Source: Luscinia megarhynchos (lineage: Eukaryota; Chordata; Aves; Passeriformes; Turdidae). From it: DNA of 64,000 nt. Position numbers and translations under genes: made by a program. Numbering within the stretch: position 1 is the stretch's first letter; each line of letters starts with the position of its first letter. Of the stretch, positions 1 through 11,615 are shown piece by piece. A model generated the notes under the pieces. The model worked only from the letters and a program-made list of their open reading frames with translations, did not search any database and was not told the origin of the DNA. The DNA is taken from contig CM067566.1 of the NCBI GenBank assembly GCA_034336665.1, positions 23,039,330 through 23,103,329 on the forward strand. The letters run 5' to 3'.

Positions 1-1164
1 CCTCAGTAGCAACAGGTGATTTTACCAGGATGAATGCAAGGACTGTGGGCTAATGCATACACAAAAAGAATTGCAGTGCAGTCTGCAGCTCTACAAGATG
101 GTTTTCTCAGCTTGTGTTCTCCTTTTGTTTTGTCTCCAAATGCTTTTTTCTTGTCTGTTAGTGCTTCTTCAGCAAATACATCTTTTATGCTACCTCTCAA
201 AGCATGCTTTCTACACTGAACATCTCTATGCCCAAAACATATTGTACATCTGATTATGCACTCATAAGTTTGTTCCTCCTGCTTGCTGTTTTGATCTTCT
301 GCTATTTAACATCACATGCAATCTGAGTTTACTGACACTTGTAATATCTACACTGCTTTTCCTACAATCTTATTTTTTAAAAATGTGTCAATAAGACATT
401 AAACAAATTAAATTTTAAAAAGAGTGGGTTCCAGTCCTGAAAGTCATTCTGCACACAAAATTTCTGTAAAAGCACCTATCAAAATTCTTACAAATTACTA
501 TGAATAGGAAAGTTCTGAAATAAAATGCCTTATGATGAAAGAACCCCAAATTGCAATAAAAATGGCTAAGAACATTTGTCTGCCAGAAAATGAAATATTA
601 AAGTGATTTTGACTTAGTGTTTCATACCTAAACACAATATATATTAAATTTTAGTAAAATATTTATTGCTGTTCCTTACAGCAACTGAAATGTCATGCCT
701 TCTAGAAACAAGAAACGTTTACTTTGAACACAGAAAAGTTTGCTCCCACTATTGACAGTAGAAACACGAGAAAAAATTAGTTTATTTCCTCTGTGAGTTT
801 CTCTGTATTGCCAGCATCACATATAAAACTTCTTCCTTTCAGGAAAACAGTTGAGAAAGTGGCTACTTTTTCTGGCCAAAAGGAAGAACTGGGTTTCAGG
901 GATTCTTGTTGCTTGTGTTTTTAAAATTGGACCTGTACTTCTCTCATACATTCCATATCTAAACATTTTTTCTTAATAGAGACATATGTTTCTTCAGAAG
1001 TCTTAGCAGAACTAGAATTCATCTCTGGCCCCCACATATGGCAGAAGTGGGATCAGAGATTTCCTAGGTCTTGCACACAGCTTGGTAAATGTGGGGTACC
1101 ACATCAGGTCAGAGCAGATTGACCTGTGCACACCCAAGCTTTCCCAACAACTCCTGCCCTATTT

Positions 1165-1186
1165 TATATACATATACATATATATA
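1165..1186 (+). repeat. TA/CATA-rich short repeat
   Basis: tatacatatacatatatata-type tract, 22 bp. Confidence 0.8.
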
Positions 1187-1463
1187 GGGCTTCTGTTCAT
1201 CTAGGAGAGTGTGCTATTGCTTCCCACCCCAGATACATTTCATCAAAAGCATGCAACATTATTGGTGCCACATGGTTGCAAAAGGTACATTTCTCTCAAA
1301 TATTTCCTAAAAACATCTGTGATCAGTTCTGTCTTTAGGTAAAGAAAAGAAGGTATCCAGCCTGAAGAAATATGATTCATTATCATATTTTATAAAGAAC
1401 ATATTGGAATGATTTTATTTAAAAAAGGAATAAAAGTATTTGGGAAAAGAACTGTTAATGCTT

Positions 1464-1479
1464 AAAAAAAAAAAAAAAA
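1464..1479 (+). repeat. A16 homopolymer
   Basis: Run of 16 A's in the intron after exon 8. Confidence 0.88.
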
Positions 1480-1987
1480 GAAAATCCAAGCTAGCATCCT
1501 TTACTCTGTAAAGCTGCATCACATTTAGGTGCCCCTTAAACGCTCTATTTATTTTCTGACCGAAGCAAGGTACTACAAAAACTGACTTGAATGTGTGTAA
1601 GGCACCCATTTTCTAATGCAAACAAAGAACTCTAATGGTTTATTCATTAGGAGTTAAAACCTTTTTACTTCCCAGGATTTCAAACTGGATTTGCCCCTTT
1701 CAGATCTCTCAAAAATCTGTACCAATGGAAGTGAAAAATAGTTAACCCACGCCCAGTTGAATATCAGTCATAAGAGTAAAAAAAATTATAAACCTTTAGT
1801 CACCTAAAAAATTAGTCACCTTTTCTTTTAGAAATTTAGCCATTGGTAATCAGAAACTTTGAGGTAGATAAAACAAGTTTCAGAAAATCTTTTACTGGGA
1901 AGATTTTTCATGTTTGCAATTACATTTCCTAATTGAAAATTAGAGACAAAAAAACCCCAAACCTCTACTATTGCAAATATCTTGGCA

Positions 1988-3110
1988 ATCACAGAACAGT
2001 TTGGGCAGGAAGGGAGCTCAAAGATCATCTAGTTCCAACTCCCTTGCCTTAGTCAGGGACACCTTTCACTAGACCAGGTTGCTCAGAGCTCAATCCAACC
2101 TGGCCTTGAACCCTTCTAGGGATGGGGCATCCACAGGTTCTATGGGCAACCTGCTCCAGTGCCTCACCACACTCACAGGAAAGAATTTCTTCCTGAGATG
2201 TAATTTAAACCTACTCTTTTTCAGTTTGAAACCATTCTCCCTTACCTGTCACTACATGCTCTTGTATATTGTCTCACCCCCTCTTTCCTGTAAGTTTTCT
2301 TCATTTACTCAAAGGTGACAATTAGGTCACCCTCTAATCAACTTGGTGACCCTCCTCTAACAGCTCCATGTCCTTCCTGTGCTGGACCCCAGAGCTGGAT
2401 GCAGCCCTGCAGTGGGGTCTCACCAGAGCAGAGCAGAGGTGCAGAATCCCCTCCCTCCCCTGCTGCCCACGGTGCTCTGGATGCAGCCCAGGACATGTTT
2501 GGCTTTCTGGGCTGGGAGTGCCCATGGCTGGGTCATGTCTAGCCTCTCACCCAACAGCATCACCAAGTCCTCCTTGGCAGGGCTGCTCTGGATCTGTTCA
2601 CCCCCAGCCTTTGTTGATATCAGGGGTTGTCCTGACCCAGATGCAGCACCCTGCATTTGGTCTTGTTAAACCTTGTGAGATTTCCATGTCCCCACTTCTC
2701 GAGCCTGCACAGATCCCTTTGGGTGGCACCCCGCCCTTCAGGAGTGTCATCTGCACCACTCAGCTTGGTGTCATCTGCAAATCTGCTGAGGGTGTATTTG
2801 ATCCCTTCATCTATGTCCTTAATGAAGATATTAAGTGACATTGGCCCCAATCTAGATCCCTGAGGGGCATCACTTGACCACTATCCTTTGGATGCAACTA
2901 TCCAACCACTTTCATATCCATCTAACAGTCCACTCATCAAATCCATCTCTCTCCAATTTAGAAAGAAGAATGTAGTGGAAGACTGTGTCAAAGGACTTTC
3001 AGAAATCCCAATAAATGACATCAGCAACCCTTTCCTTGTCCAGTTATGTGGTTATTCCATCACAGCCAGTATGAGTCATGCAGGACTTACCTGACTTTAT
3101 CAAACATGGA
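1988..3110 (-). mobile_element. CR1 LINE fragment, 5'-truncated, with part of the reverse transcriptase
   Basis: This is a non-LTR retrotransposon of the chicken repeat 1 family in the APBB2 sense orientation. Its 3' end is at about 1988 (remnant of the short terminal ATTCTGTG-type repeat) and the 3' UTR follows with typical CR1 wording. The coding part carries the RT catalytic motif FADD (2781-2770) inside [12 protein letters not shown], followed by DTPEG and a CR1-like RDLCRLEKW segment. The frame is open only from 2850 to 2620 and the rest is broken, so the element is dead. The right edge is approximate because similarity fades near 3110. Confidence 0.9.
2620..2850 (-). pseudogene. CR1 reverse-transcriptase remnant (76-codon open piece)
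   Basis: This 76-residue open piece of CR1 ORF2 contains [10 protein letters not shown], then the palm motif FADDTKL (residues 24-30), then [13 protein letters not shown] and KCRVLHLG, all standard CR1 RT neighbours. Upstream palm and finger motifs and the endonuclease domain are absent. It is a decayed piece of a transposon gene, not a cellular gene. The large open frame on the opposite strand over the same bases is its antisense shadow. Confidence 0.85.
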
Positions 3111-3986
3111 CACAAAAAGAAGAAGCATGCTAGAGTTACTCAATCCTTACCATCCTTGTGTCAGGATAGGTACTGTCCTAAGATCCTGGACTTTCTCATT
3201 GTGAATGGCAATGTTTTTGCTACGTCAAAATGCCCAGTCAGACTGGGAAACAGTTCCCTGTCCTGCTCCAAATAAGTCTCATCCACAACTCTGTTTCCAC
3301 AGCAATGTTACCTGACTAACAAGAATGCCATGAAAAGATCAGTCAGGAATGAAACCTAAGGAAAGACTACTTCCAGGGCAGGAAGGCATTTAGCACACAC
3401 TCCTGGTTGCTCCCTACCACAAGGAACAGCTTCAGCTCGCAGGCAGCACATTTCAGGGACAAACCTCAGTTTTCTGCAACACCCTTGGGGATTTTCTTAC
3501 ATCAAGAATTAAAAGTCATAGTAATTGATAGTACTTAAACTTTTCCCTCAATCCAGCTTTTTCTCCAGCACATTAAATGTCTCAAGAAAGTAGAAACATA
3601 TGCACACACTCAGAGATTGGTGGCACATTTAACGTGGACCAGCAGGAAGACATGCTTTCACATAGCCAGGAGAGACATACTACGAGACATATTTGAAAAC
3701 ATGGTTTTATACCAACAAGTACTACATATATCTGAAACAAATCAATGTTACACTTGCACTTTTATGCACCTGAGTTAATCTGAAAGGCTTGCTCAATGCA
3801 GGTTTAACAGAACAGCAGGTAAGCAATAAACTACAAAAAGCAGAGAGTTTAAAAACTCTCTGCAAACCAGCAAGAAAAATAATTTACCCACCTTCTCACA
3901 GGCCCTGGGACAGAATAGTGTGCACTGTGTATTAGCAGACCAAAAATAGCACCAAGTCAATACGGACAAGAAGAGCGAGCACTCAC

Positions 3987-4114
3987 CGACCATTGTCACG
4001 CCCCACGCCCCAGACTCTGATGCTCACAATGGGCTGCGAGTGCAGAACTGTGCGGTCCATGGGATCAATCAGGTTCAGCATGTCATTCTCCAGGATAAGG
4101 TACATGTCTTTGCC
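3987..4114 (-). CDS. APBB2: APBB2 exon 8: middle of PTB1, residues 462-503 plus 2 nt
   Basis: This 128-nt exon continues PTB1 with GKDMYLILENDMLNLIDP, then MDRTVLHSQPIVSIRVWGVG and RDNG, and two bases (CG) of an Arg codon. Relative to the mammalian protein as I remember it, SLVD becomes NLID and SVLH becomes TVLH, conservative changes inside the beta-sheet. The acceptor is ctgcag and the donor is a perfect gtgagt. PTB1 is incomplete here: the next expected residues (DFAYVARD) are not found between this exon and position 1, so the following exon lies outside the window. The exon ends at the point where, in the paralogue APBB1, a 6-nt neuronal miniexon is known to be inserted. Confidence 0.96.
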
Positions 4115-7100
4115 CTGCAGTTCCAGACAAAGTACAGTTACACAGCACATCACCCTCTCAAACTGGTTGAGCTCAAGGTGTTCTGTCTGTGATGTTCAGA
4201 TTAGCTTCATCTTTACTCAAAGTTTTGGGTAAAGAGCAAATGAAAAAATCCTCTATATTCTATATATACCTTCTATACTTCTGTTGTGAAAGAAATCTAA
4301 GATGTTATCTTGCTATTATATTTTTAAACAACCCAAATCACAAAATGTTTTGATGTCTTTTAAATACAACTGATTCAGACCCAAACTACTGAGCTGTCCA
4401 ACAAGTTATGTGTTTTATCTGCTTTTCAGTAAATTCTTCCAAATATATGAGAAGTCATGGTCTGTCCTCATAGTAAAAGCTTATATCAAAAAGCTTATAT
4501 ACTTTGGAGGCAGAGTTCCTTCCTTCAAAGTGCTTTGTTTTCATAAACTTTAACCAATGGATTATGGGAACAGACAGCAATTTGTACCTGTCGCAGGATT
4601 TACTCTTTGAAGAAAGATTAAAGAGGAAAACCTAGCATTAAGACCTGAATATGAACTCTGCTAGTGACTGCAGAATCTTGGAGCTAGGATTTCTCCCCAG
4701 TTCTTCTGTCATGTAAGGATAATGCCTTTTTCTCTTACAGGAAACAAATTTAGAGACAATTAGAAAGTTGTCCAATTTTAATGCTAATTCACAAATGCTT
4801 ATCTTCCTTCTTTTGACACCATTTGCAATAGGTCTGCTGCCTCTTCTATCACATGCAATATCCCTTTTCTTGGAGGCTGTACACATACTCTTCAGACCTC
4901 GAGATCCTGCAGAAATGATCCTGGACCTATTGCTGAGCAGTAAGACAAGCTCCTGCTGATCAGAAGGTGGAAGTTATCAGCTAAATATAGAGTAATTTGT
5001 TTCGTCCCTTTTGTGTCAGAAGCTACACGTGAACAGAAAGAATGGAAAGGGTCTGAATCCCTACTGACTAATGGTTCAAAACGGACCTTTTTCTTCACCT
5101 CAGTGACACAGAAACCCTCTTCCTGCTTGGTTAAAGTGGCTCAAGTCTTTATGATGTCTAATTTTGTGTCTGTATAAGGAATACATTCATGTTGCTCTGT
5201 GAGGGCTTTCTGCCACTGCTTGTAGGCAAAGCAGCAAGGGGCAGGCACTACTCATCTCCTCACCCAAGCCCAGATCTCCTAACAGGGATTCCAAGGGAAA
5301 TTGTGACACAGAGCAAGCACCAAGAGGGATATGGGAGTGATAGGTGACACCTGGTATGAGCAAAGCCAACACAAGCATGTTTTGCCTGATGGAAAAAGCA
5401 CATCTGTGGCTGAGATGCAAGGCTGAATATGTAGGCAGCTCCTAGAGAAGCAGAAACAGATGTAACTGTGATAGTCATGCAAAAAAACGGGGCAAACCAG
5501 CAGCACTGAGATGTTAGTGGCAGACAGAAAAAGAAACATCACAAAAAAAAAAAAGGGAGAAATTTGCTTGGAGGTCGGAAGCTGTAAACAAATTGTGTGA
5601 AAAATGCTATCAAGTGTCACAAAGATTGCTTTTTGGACCCATTCTATACTCTATATATTTGTTCCAGAAGGAAATTATTACAAGAAGGAAAAATATGTTA
5701 TTCATGCAAAATATACTGGGATTAGAGTAACAAAACAGAATCCAAATTAGCTGGAAAAAATTGGAGAATGGGCAGATAAGCACCATAAGTCACAGGAAAT
5801 TATCTTTGCAATGCTCAGGGGGATCACTTGTCTGCAGCCAGCAGCAATATATTTTGCTAAATTTTGTTGCCTTATTATACAAAAGCTATTTTAGAGATGA
5901 AAGCACTGCATAGGTCAAAAAGAAATTATTTAGACAGGCTAGGGGCTTGAACACAGGCTTTAATGTCTCAGACTGCTGAAGAGCTGCAGAGATCTGATGG
6001 TTTGGGATGAGGAAAAGCCATGGAGGCAAAGTGAATAAAGGAAAGAGAGGCTCAATCCCAGCAATTTTTCTGGAAGTGTTACAGGCTGCAGTATATAGGT
6101 CAATGGCAACAAGATATCTTTCTCAAGTAATTGATATTGTAACGTACAGAAATGTAATTCATGGCGAAAGAGCAACACACACAGATGGATAGCGTCTTCT
6201 TTTTAGATTTTACAGAACAGTAGAAGTTCAAAATTTATAGGTAATTTCTTTTGGAGGAAAGGGCATGAAATCCCATATTAAAGCCATTAACAAAGCTCTC
6301 TGCAGAGGCAGGATTTTACACAGAGTGTGGGAGGTTTTGTGGTTTGTTTCGCAGTGTTTTTAAATCATGAAAACTTGGGACTAGTTCTAACCCAAAATTC
6401 ACTTTCATTACATTCTAGCTAAAGTAAGTCTTCAGGCAATCTTAAAATTCCTACATGCAGTCATTTAGCTCCATAATAGATTCCTGCTATAATTGCTCCA
6501 TCTGATACATCAGTGATGGAGTATAATTTTTTCAGGTTCCTCTTTAAACACGCCTCTTCTAATCACTCTTGAAGCCTTACATTGCAGGCAGGAAAATGTG
6601 GTTGGATGTAATGAACTCTTTTAAAATCGGGAAGACAATTTGCTTCAGGAGCCACCTATTCAAGCACAGTGTCTCTATTGTTTTGTCAGGCTGATTTTTT
6701 TTTTAAATGAATAGCACTCTTAATTTAAACATCCATTCAAGAGGACCAAAACTTTTCACCAGCTTGGCTTGAAAACATGCAAGAGTTTCCAACCAAGAAC
6801 AAGTGGGTTGACAGAGAAATAAAAAATGTGAACATTAACTCTTAAAACAAATCATGAGAGTTCAAGGTAAACAATATATTTCAAGTAGATCAAAGTGCTC
6901 CTATGTGAAAAACTGATGAGATTACACACATGCAAAGATAATGGGGTTTTTTTCTCTCCTGGGGTCAGCAGTAAGTCCAAAGTTCATGAATGACACATCT
7001 CTAATTGCCTGTCTAGCTATATTATCTAAATAAAACTGATCCCAGGTGTAAAAAAGAAAAGAAAACAACATTATTTTGTTCATTTATATGTATAAGATAT

Positions 7101-8023
7101 GCTTCTTGCATGTAAAAAACCTTCTGAAATTATTTTAAATAGATAGAACCCTACAAATTTGTTCCTTTAAACATAATTTTAATTTTTAAGGACACTTTCT
7201 CCCAGTTGCTCCCCTCTAGCATCCTGGCCTTGCTGTGGTCATACTTAGGACGGTGAACTTGAGCCACAGACTACAGCAATAGGGAGACTGAATGCTATTT
7301 CTCCTCAACATCTTCCACTTCTTCATCTGTCCCCAGCACACTTATTTTCCTCATCACAAAACCTAAAGCTCCCTTCAGTTTTCCCTGAGTTCCCACAGTG
7401 TTACCTCTCTTTGCTGCCAACTCAGTAAGAAGCACAGAGCAACCGTGATTCAGTCAATGAAGGCACACTGACCCTTCAGCAAACCACCAAACAGGAAAGC
7501 TGGGCTCTCTCTTTTTCCCTCAGTGGGAATCTGGCATCCTTGAATACTGGAGGACACTGGCACACAGATTCAAGAGTTATTGGAGAGGAGCCAGCAGACA
7601 GAGTGATATATAATTAATTTCCTTCCGAAACACTGACAAAATAATCATTGTAAGATAAACCATCTGTCCAGCAGTTCCAATCTTCTCATGCATTTCAGGA
7701 CCATAAGCCAGATGAGTGTGGGTTTCCTTAAAGCACTCTGTCATTGTGAAACCTTTGAAAATGCTGTTACAAAGCACAGGTGTGTACTGGGCCAGATGTA
7801 ACATGAAAATGAGCTCCTTGTGGCATCTGCTGCCCTGAGCAGTTTTGAACAAAAAAGTTAACATTTTCTCTGAACCCTTTTATATATTTGGCAGTGCCAG
7901 GCTGATGTAGTGAAATCCCAAACACAGAACATGGACATAGCTGTCAACAGAATTGTTCCTTTGAGATGTTTTACAACACAAGAGGGATGTTCCAAGAGGA
8001 GGAGACGTTCACTCTGTTCTTAC
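4115..8023 (-). other. APBB2: APBB2 intron 7 (3.9 kb)
   Basis: GT-AG intron (gtaaga to ctgcag), AT-rich and apparently unique. No gene, transposable element or RNA was recognised on either strand. A plus-strand A run near 5540-5552 is the only low-complexity tract of note. Confidence 0.78.
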
Positions 8024-8170
8024 CTCTCCCCAGATGCCAACAGTGTCTCTGATGTCATTTTTACAGTAAGAGAGTTGTCTGATGCAATTGTTCACAGCAA
8101 CACTGCTCTTTCCAGGAGCCAGATCTTCTTCTGCCATTTCTACCCAGCCCAGAGATCGTACAGCGAAGCA
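8024..8170 (-). CDS. APBB2: APBB2 exon 7: start of PTB1, residues 413-461
   Basis: This 147-nt exon opens the first phosphotyrosine-binding domain (PTB1). It begins [12 protein letters not shown] and ends DTVGIWGE. In FE65 proteins PTB1 contacts nuclear and membrane partners, while PTB2 binds APP; this division is family knowledge. The sequence [16 protein letters not shown] and the following [17 protein letters not shown] match the first strand and helix of PTB1 in mammalian APBB2 as I remember it. The acceptor has a long T tract (tttttttttag) and the donor is GAG/gtaaga. It is phase 0 at both ends, 49 whole codons. Confidence 0.96.
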
Positions 8171-9180
8171 CTAAAAAAAAAACCAAAAATATCTGTCATA
8201 TAACAGCAAGTAGGCAGTTGAGGTTAAAGGTCTCCATCTAGAACAGGAAAAAAATTAAGGCATTGTAGATGGGCTTATGCTTAAAGGTAAATAAATGAAA
8301 ATATAACTTGCGAATGGCAAGGAGAAAACATTCAAAGAAACAAAGAAGAATGTATGACTTGCTATGAAAGGTATCTGTGAAGGTAACAGTAATACCTTTC
8401 AATAAAATAATTTTGTTAATATAAAGGAGGAAACAAGCAAGCAGCAAATATTAGGATACACACAAATACAAAAAACATTAAAGGAAAAAGCACAACTATA
8501 GAGAGAGTAGAATTGAAATTTTAGCTAGGATCTAGAGCTCTAATTGAAAAGAAAGAAAACACTACTTGATTATGTCTCTTGTGAGATACCCACTGCCTGG
8601 CTTTTAACCAGAAAATTACACTTTTTTGTGGATTACAGCAATCACTTCTACAGTAAGTTTACCTAAGGTAGCAAACAATAACAAATTCAAAGCTAAGAAG
8701 AAGATAAGCTATCATAAGAGGAAAGCAGGCTTTTTCCAGAAGAAATTAAAAATTGCCTATAAAATAAAACACTCTAATTATACATTTTTAGCAGGAAGAT
8801 GTTTGGCCAACCAGAGCACTCATTGTCAGAACAAGCAAAGGCAATATTAATTTGCACATATGGTACTTCTTGCTAAGAAACTGAATCGCACCATCTCTAC
8901 CTTACATCTAGAAAGGTGGAGAATAAAAGGAGTTCATTCTGAAAAAACACCAAAACCTGAATCATTTGCTCTCAGGCATTATAGTGGCAGAAATACAGAG
9001 CTCACACTAAGTCAATAGGAGTTGGTCTACGAGACCAAGACTCCTTCCAGAGAAGGAAGAAGGTGTCTCATTCTGTACTAGGGGTACACTGCCAGCAATA
9101 GGCACAACAGGCTTGCTGTTGTACTCTTGACTAGACACATCAAATGCTTTATATCACGTTTCATCTTCCTTTTTCTCTTC

Positions 9181-9705
9181 TGCCAGAGTTGGGATTAAAA
9201 GCTCGCAAGACAGTATTTTGTGTTCGGACTCAGATGTTTATTAATCCTTATCTAGGCTACAGGGAGTGCTACAGCACTTCCAGCTAACAAGCTAAAAATG
9301 GTGATGTATCTCTTTCTCTACAAAGTCTTTTAAACCTAAACTGTCCAATTAAGAATTGACACCTAAATTATTTTTACTTTTAACCCAATGATCACACACC
9401 CATGATGTGCAGTGTGGCATTTTCCATCCAATTACAAAAGTACCATCTAGATCCATGAAGAAGGTGAAGAAGAAAGAAAACTCCACCCTAAAACTTCCAT
9501 CTTGCTTTCTATATATTGCTATATTCCAAAACCTTAAATTCCAAATTTTCCACCATGTGACATTGACATTACACACTTCTATTCAAACTACACACCTGTG
9601 ATCTTAGTTCTATCATTCAATTTCGGAAGCTTTCTCCACAGCCTCAGGTCAAAAGCTGTGCTTTCTTGTGGGTCAGTGCCTGTCAGCACAGAAAATCTGA
9701 AATTC
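9181..9705 (-). mobile_element. LTR-like block, probable solitary LTR of an avian endogenous retrovirus
   Basis: Read on the minus strand, this AT-rich block has a polyadenylation signal AATAAA (9242-9237). About 50 nt later it ends in CCCAACTCTGGCA, as expected for the R-U5 end of an LTR. A TG beginning near 9695 (TGTGCTGACAGG) is a possible left edge. The sequence resembles songbird LTRs as I remember them. No clear target-site duplication is visible and no internal gag, pol or env sequence lies beside it, so it would be a solitary LTR. Edges are approximate. It lies in the same orientation as APBB2. Confidence 0.55.
9237..9242 (-). terminator. AATAAA polyadenylation signal inside the LTR-like block
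   Basis: The minus strand reads GGATTAATAAACATCTGAG. In an LTR this would set the end of the R region. It is in the sense direction of APBB2, so it could act on the host transcript; no evidence for use is visible. Confidence 0.4.
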
Positions 9706-10429
9706 TCAGTATCCAGGGATCCAACAGCTTTAGATGGTCCCTAAAGGTTCAGCAATATTAGACCAACACTCATGGTTAAGATGCTGCCTTGTGCCACACA
9801 GTTTTCTTTGCCATCATCCTGCAGGCCCTTGGGCAAGCAGACAAAGATCCTGGGAGCTGCTGGAAGGAAGGCAGCGCTGGGAGCCCTGCTGCCTCCAGCA
9901 GCACACTGCCCACAAGTTGCAGTTATCAATCTTTCTTGTTAAGGTGCAGTAAATAAATCTGCTTCAGAGCTCAAAAGCTGAATATTCACTTTCCACCTTC
10001 TAAAACCTGCTGTGAAGTCAGTGAGTTGATCAAGCTCACACACCATCACTGGTATGCTATTTGGGAACAACTGCCCTCAAAAAAACCCTACCCCAGAATG
10101 CCAAGGTATTTTAAACATGCATAATATGTCAACTTTGGCAGACATATAAGGGAGGAATAAAATTAATCAGTAGATAAAAAGATTAATGAGTTTCTCCCTC
10201 CCTTTAAAACTTATCTCCTCCTTCAGCCTTCTTTCAGTTTGCACAATTCATCCAGGCTCACTCCACCAAGCAGGAAAAGCAGCCTAAGAGCCCCCTTCCT
10301 GTACCTCTGGTACCCACTCCAACATCTCAGGTATCAGACAGCAAATACACTCTGCAATTGTACAAAACTTTTAGTCAGTGTAGGTAAAAAAAAAATTAAA
10401 GTCTTTCATGCCTCCAGCTTTTTTGTAGA

Positions 10430-10452
10430 TTTTTTTTTTTTTTTTTTTTTTT
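10430..10452 (+). repeat. T23 homopolymer
   Basis: Uninterrupted run of 23 T's within intron 6. No flanking direct repeat or retroposed gene was recognised beside it. Confidence 0.9.
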
Positions 10453-10998
10453 GCTTTGCAAACAAGGGAATCAACATGCAAGTTCTCCCACACTGCTGCT
10501 TCCTGACCCAGCTCTGCTGGAAACTCACAAAAGTGCTGACTTTCAATTCTAAAGGGCCATGAAGGAGAAGGTGAAAGAGGAGACAAAGGAGGGATCAATA
10601 CTCAGGGGTGCTCTTAACTTCAGAGCCACACAGTATACTAAAAAACCCCTTTTTTTAGTAATTATTAAGGTGGTCTAATCTTAAGATTGCAGAATTTTTT
10701 CAGGCACATTAGAGGCTCATGAATCTTGCTGAAAGTGCTGCTATACCCACTGGGGTATTAAATATTTATCTTTACAAGCTTTAAAATACTTATTTTTACT
10801 GTGCCAGAAGAAAAGGTTTTTTTACAAGTATTTAAATATTAAACTGAATAGCAGAATACTAGCAGAGAGAAACATTTTTTAAATCATAAGACAGGTGAAG
10901 AACTAAATATATACAATAAGCTCACTGCTTCCTTGTTGCTCTTCACATCTCAACCACATCTGCAATTTGTTAGCTGCTTTCTGAACACAAGGGTAAAT

Positions 10999-11125
10999 AT
11001 GGAATCACAGTGCTTTGGGTTGGAAGGGACATTAAAGATTGTCCAGTTTCAATCCCCCTGCTGTGGGCAGGGACACCTTTCACCAGACCAGACTGCTCAG
11101 AGGCCCATCCAGCCTACACAGTCCT
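10999..11125 (-). mobile_element. CR1 3'-end fragment
   Basis: The plus strand reads ggaatcacagtg, then ttgggttggaagggac and gggcagggacacctttcacc, the reverse complement of the CR1 3' UTR, and stops after about 125 bp. It is the same general subfamily as the CR1 at 1988-3110. The 5' truncation point is approximate. Confidence 0.8.
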
Positions 11126-11599
11126 TGCACTGAAGAGAGTGTATTTTAAGAAGGCCAAAAAAGATTAAAAACTATCAATTTAACTTGACAACAGATAAAT
11201 CTCTTATTAGTAAAGATGGTGAACTGTTCTGCTACTTTTTTCCTGGCCTTTTTTTATTCCATGTTTGAAATTCTTTGGTGGCAGCATCCACTGTATTTAT
11301 GCAGCCCACTGTCAAAACAGTACAGTGAGCTGAATGCAACACTCTTGTCTACCCCACATATTGCCTTCCATGTGAAGGACCTGGCTTTCTCCCTGCTTCT
11401 ATTCCCTCTTGGTGCTTCCAAGTGAGGCAGACATGAAAAAGCCCTTTTGTGTATTTCACAAGAAGCTCTTACCATAACCCAAATAAAATGCTTTAGAACA
11501 GTTTCAAAAAACAAACTAATTTCCCAAAGACTGCAAACAAAAACCTCTCAATATACCCTAAAAAGACTCAATGTTCACAAGGCAATGCCTGTACTTCAG

Positions 11600-11615
11600 T
11601 ATATATATATATATA
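11600..11615 (+). repeat. (AT)n dinucleotide run
   Basis: Alternating TA run of 16 bp in intron 6. Confidence 0.85.

Larger units (their letters stand above)
1..3986 (-). other. APBB2: APBB2 intron after exon 8 (incomplete, at least 3986 bp)
   Basis: The donor gtgagt is at 3986-3981 and no acceptor with a following PTB1 exon is recognisable up to position 1. It holds one CR1 fragment (1988 to about 3110), a TA/CATA run (1165-1186) and a 16-nt A run (1464-1479). Otherwise it is unique AT-rich sequence. Confidence 0.75.

Noticed and set aside
2368..2838. Open frame of 156 codons on the plus strand
   Set aside because: It lies exactly over the CR1 element on the opposite strand and is the antisense shadow of its decayed sequence.
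1..3986. Next PTB1 exon (DFAYVARD...)
   Set aside because: Looked for on the minus strand in this stretch and not found; it probably lies beyond the left edge.
10380..10460. T23 run as the poly(A) tail of a retroposed pseudogene
   Set aside because: The adjacent sequence resembles no gene and no target-site duplication is visible.
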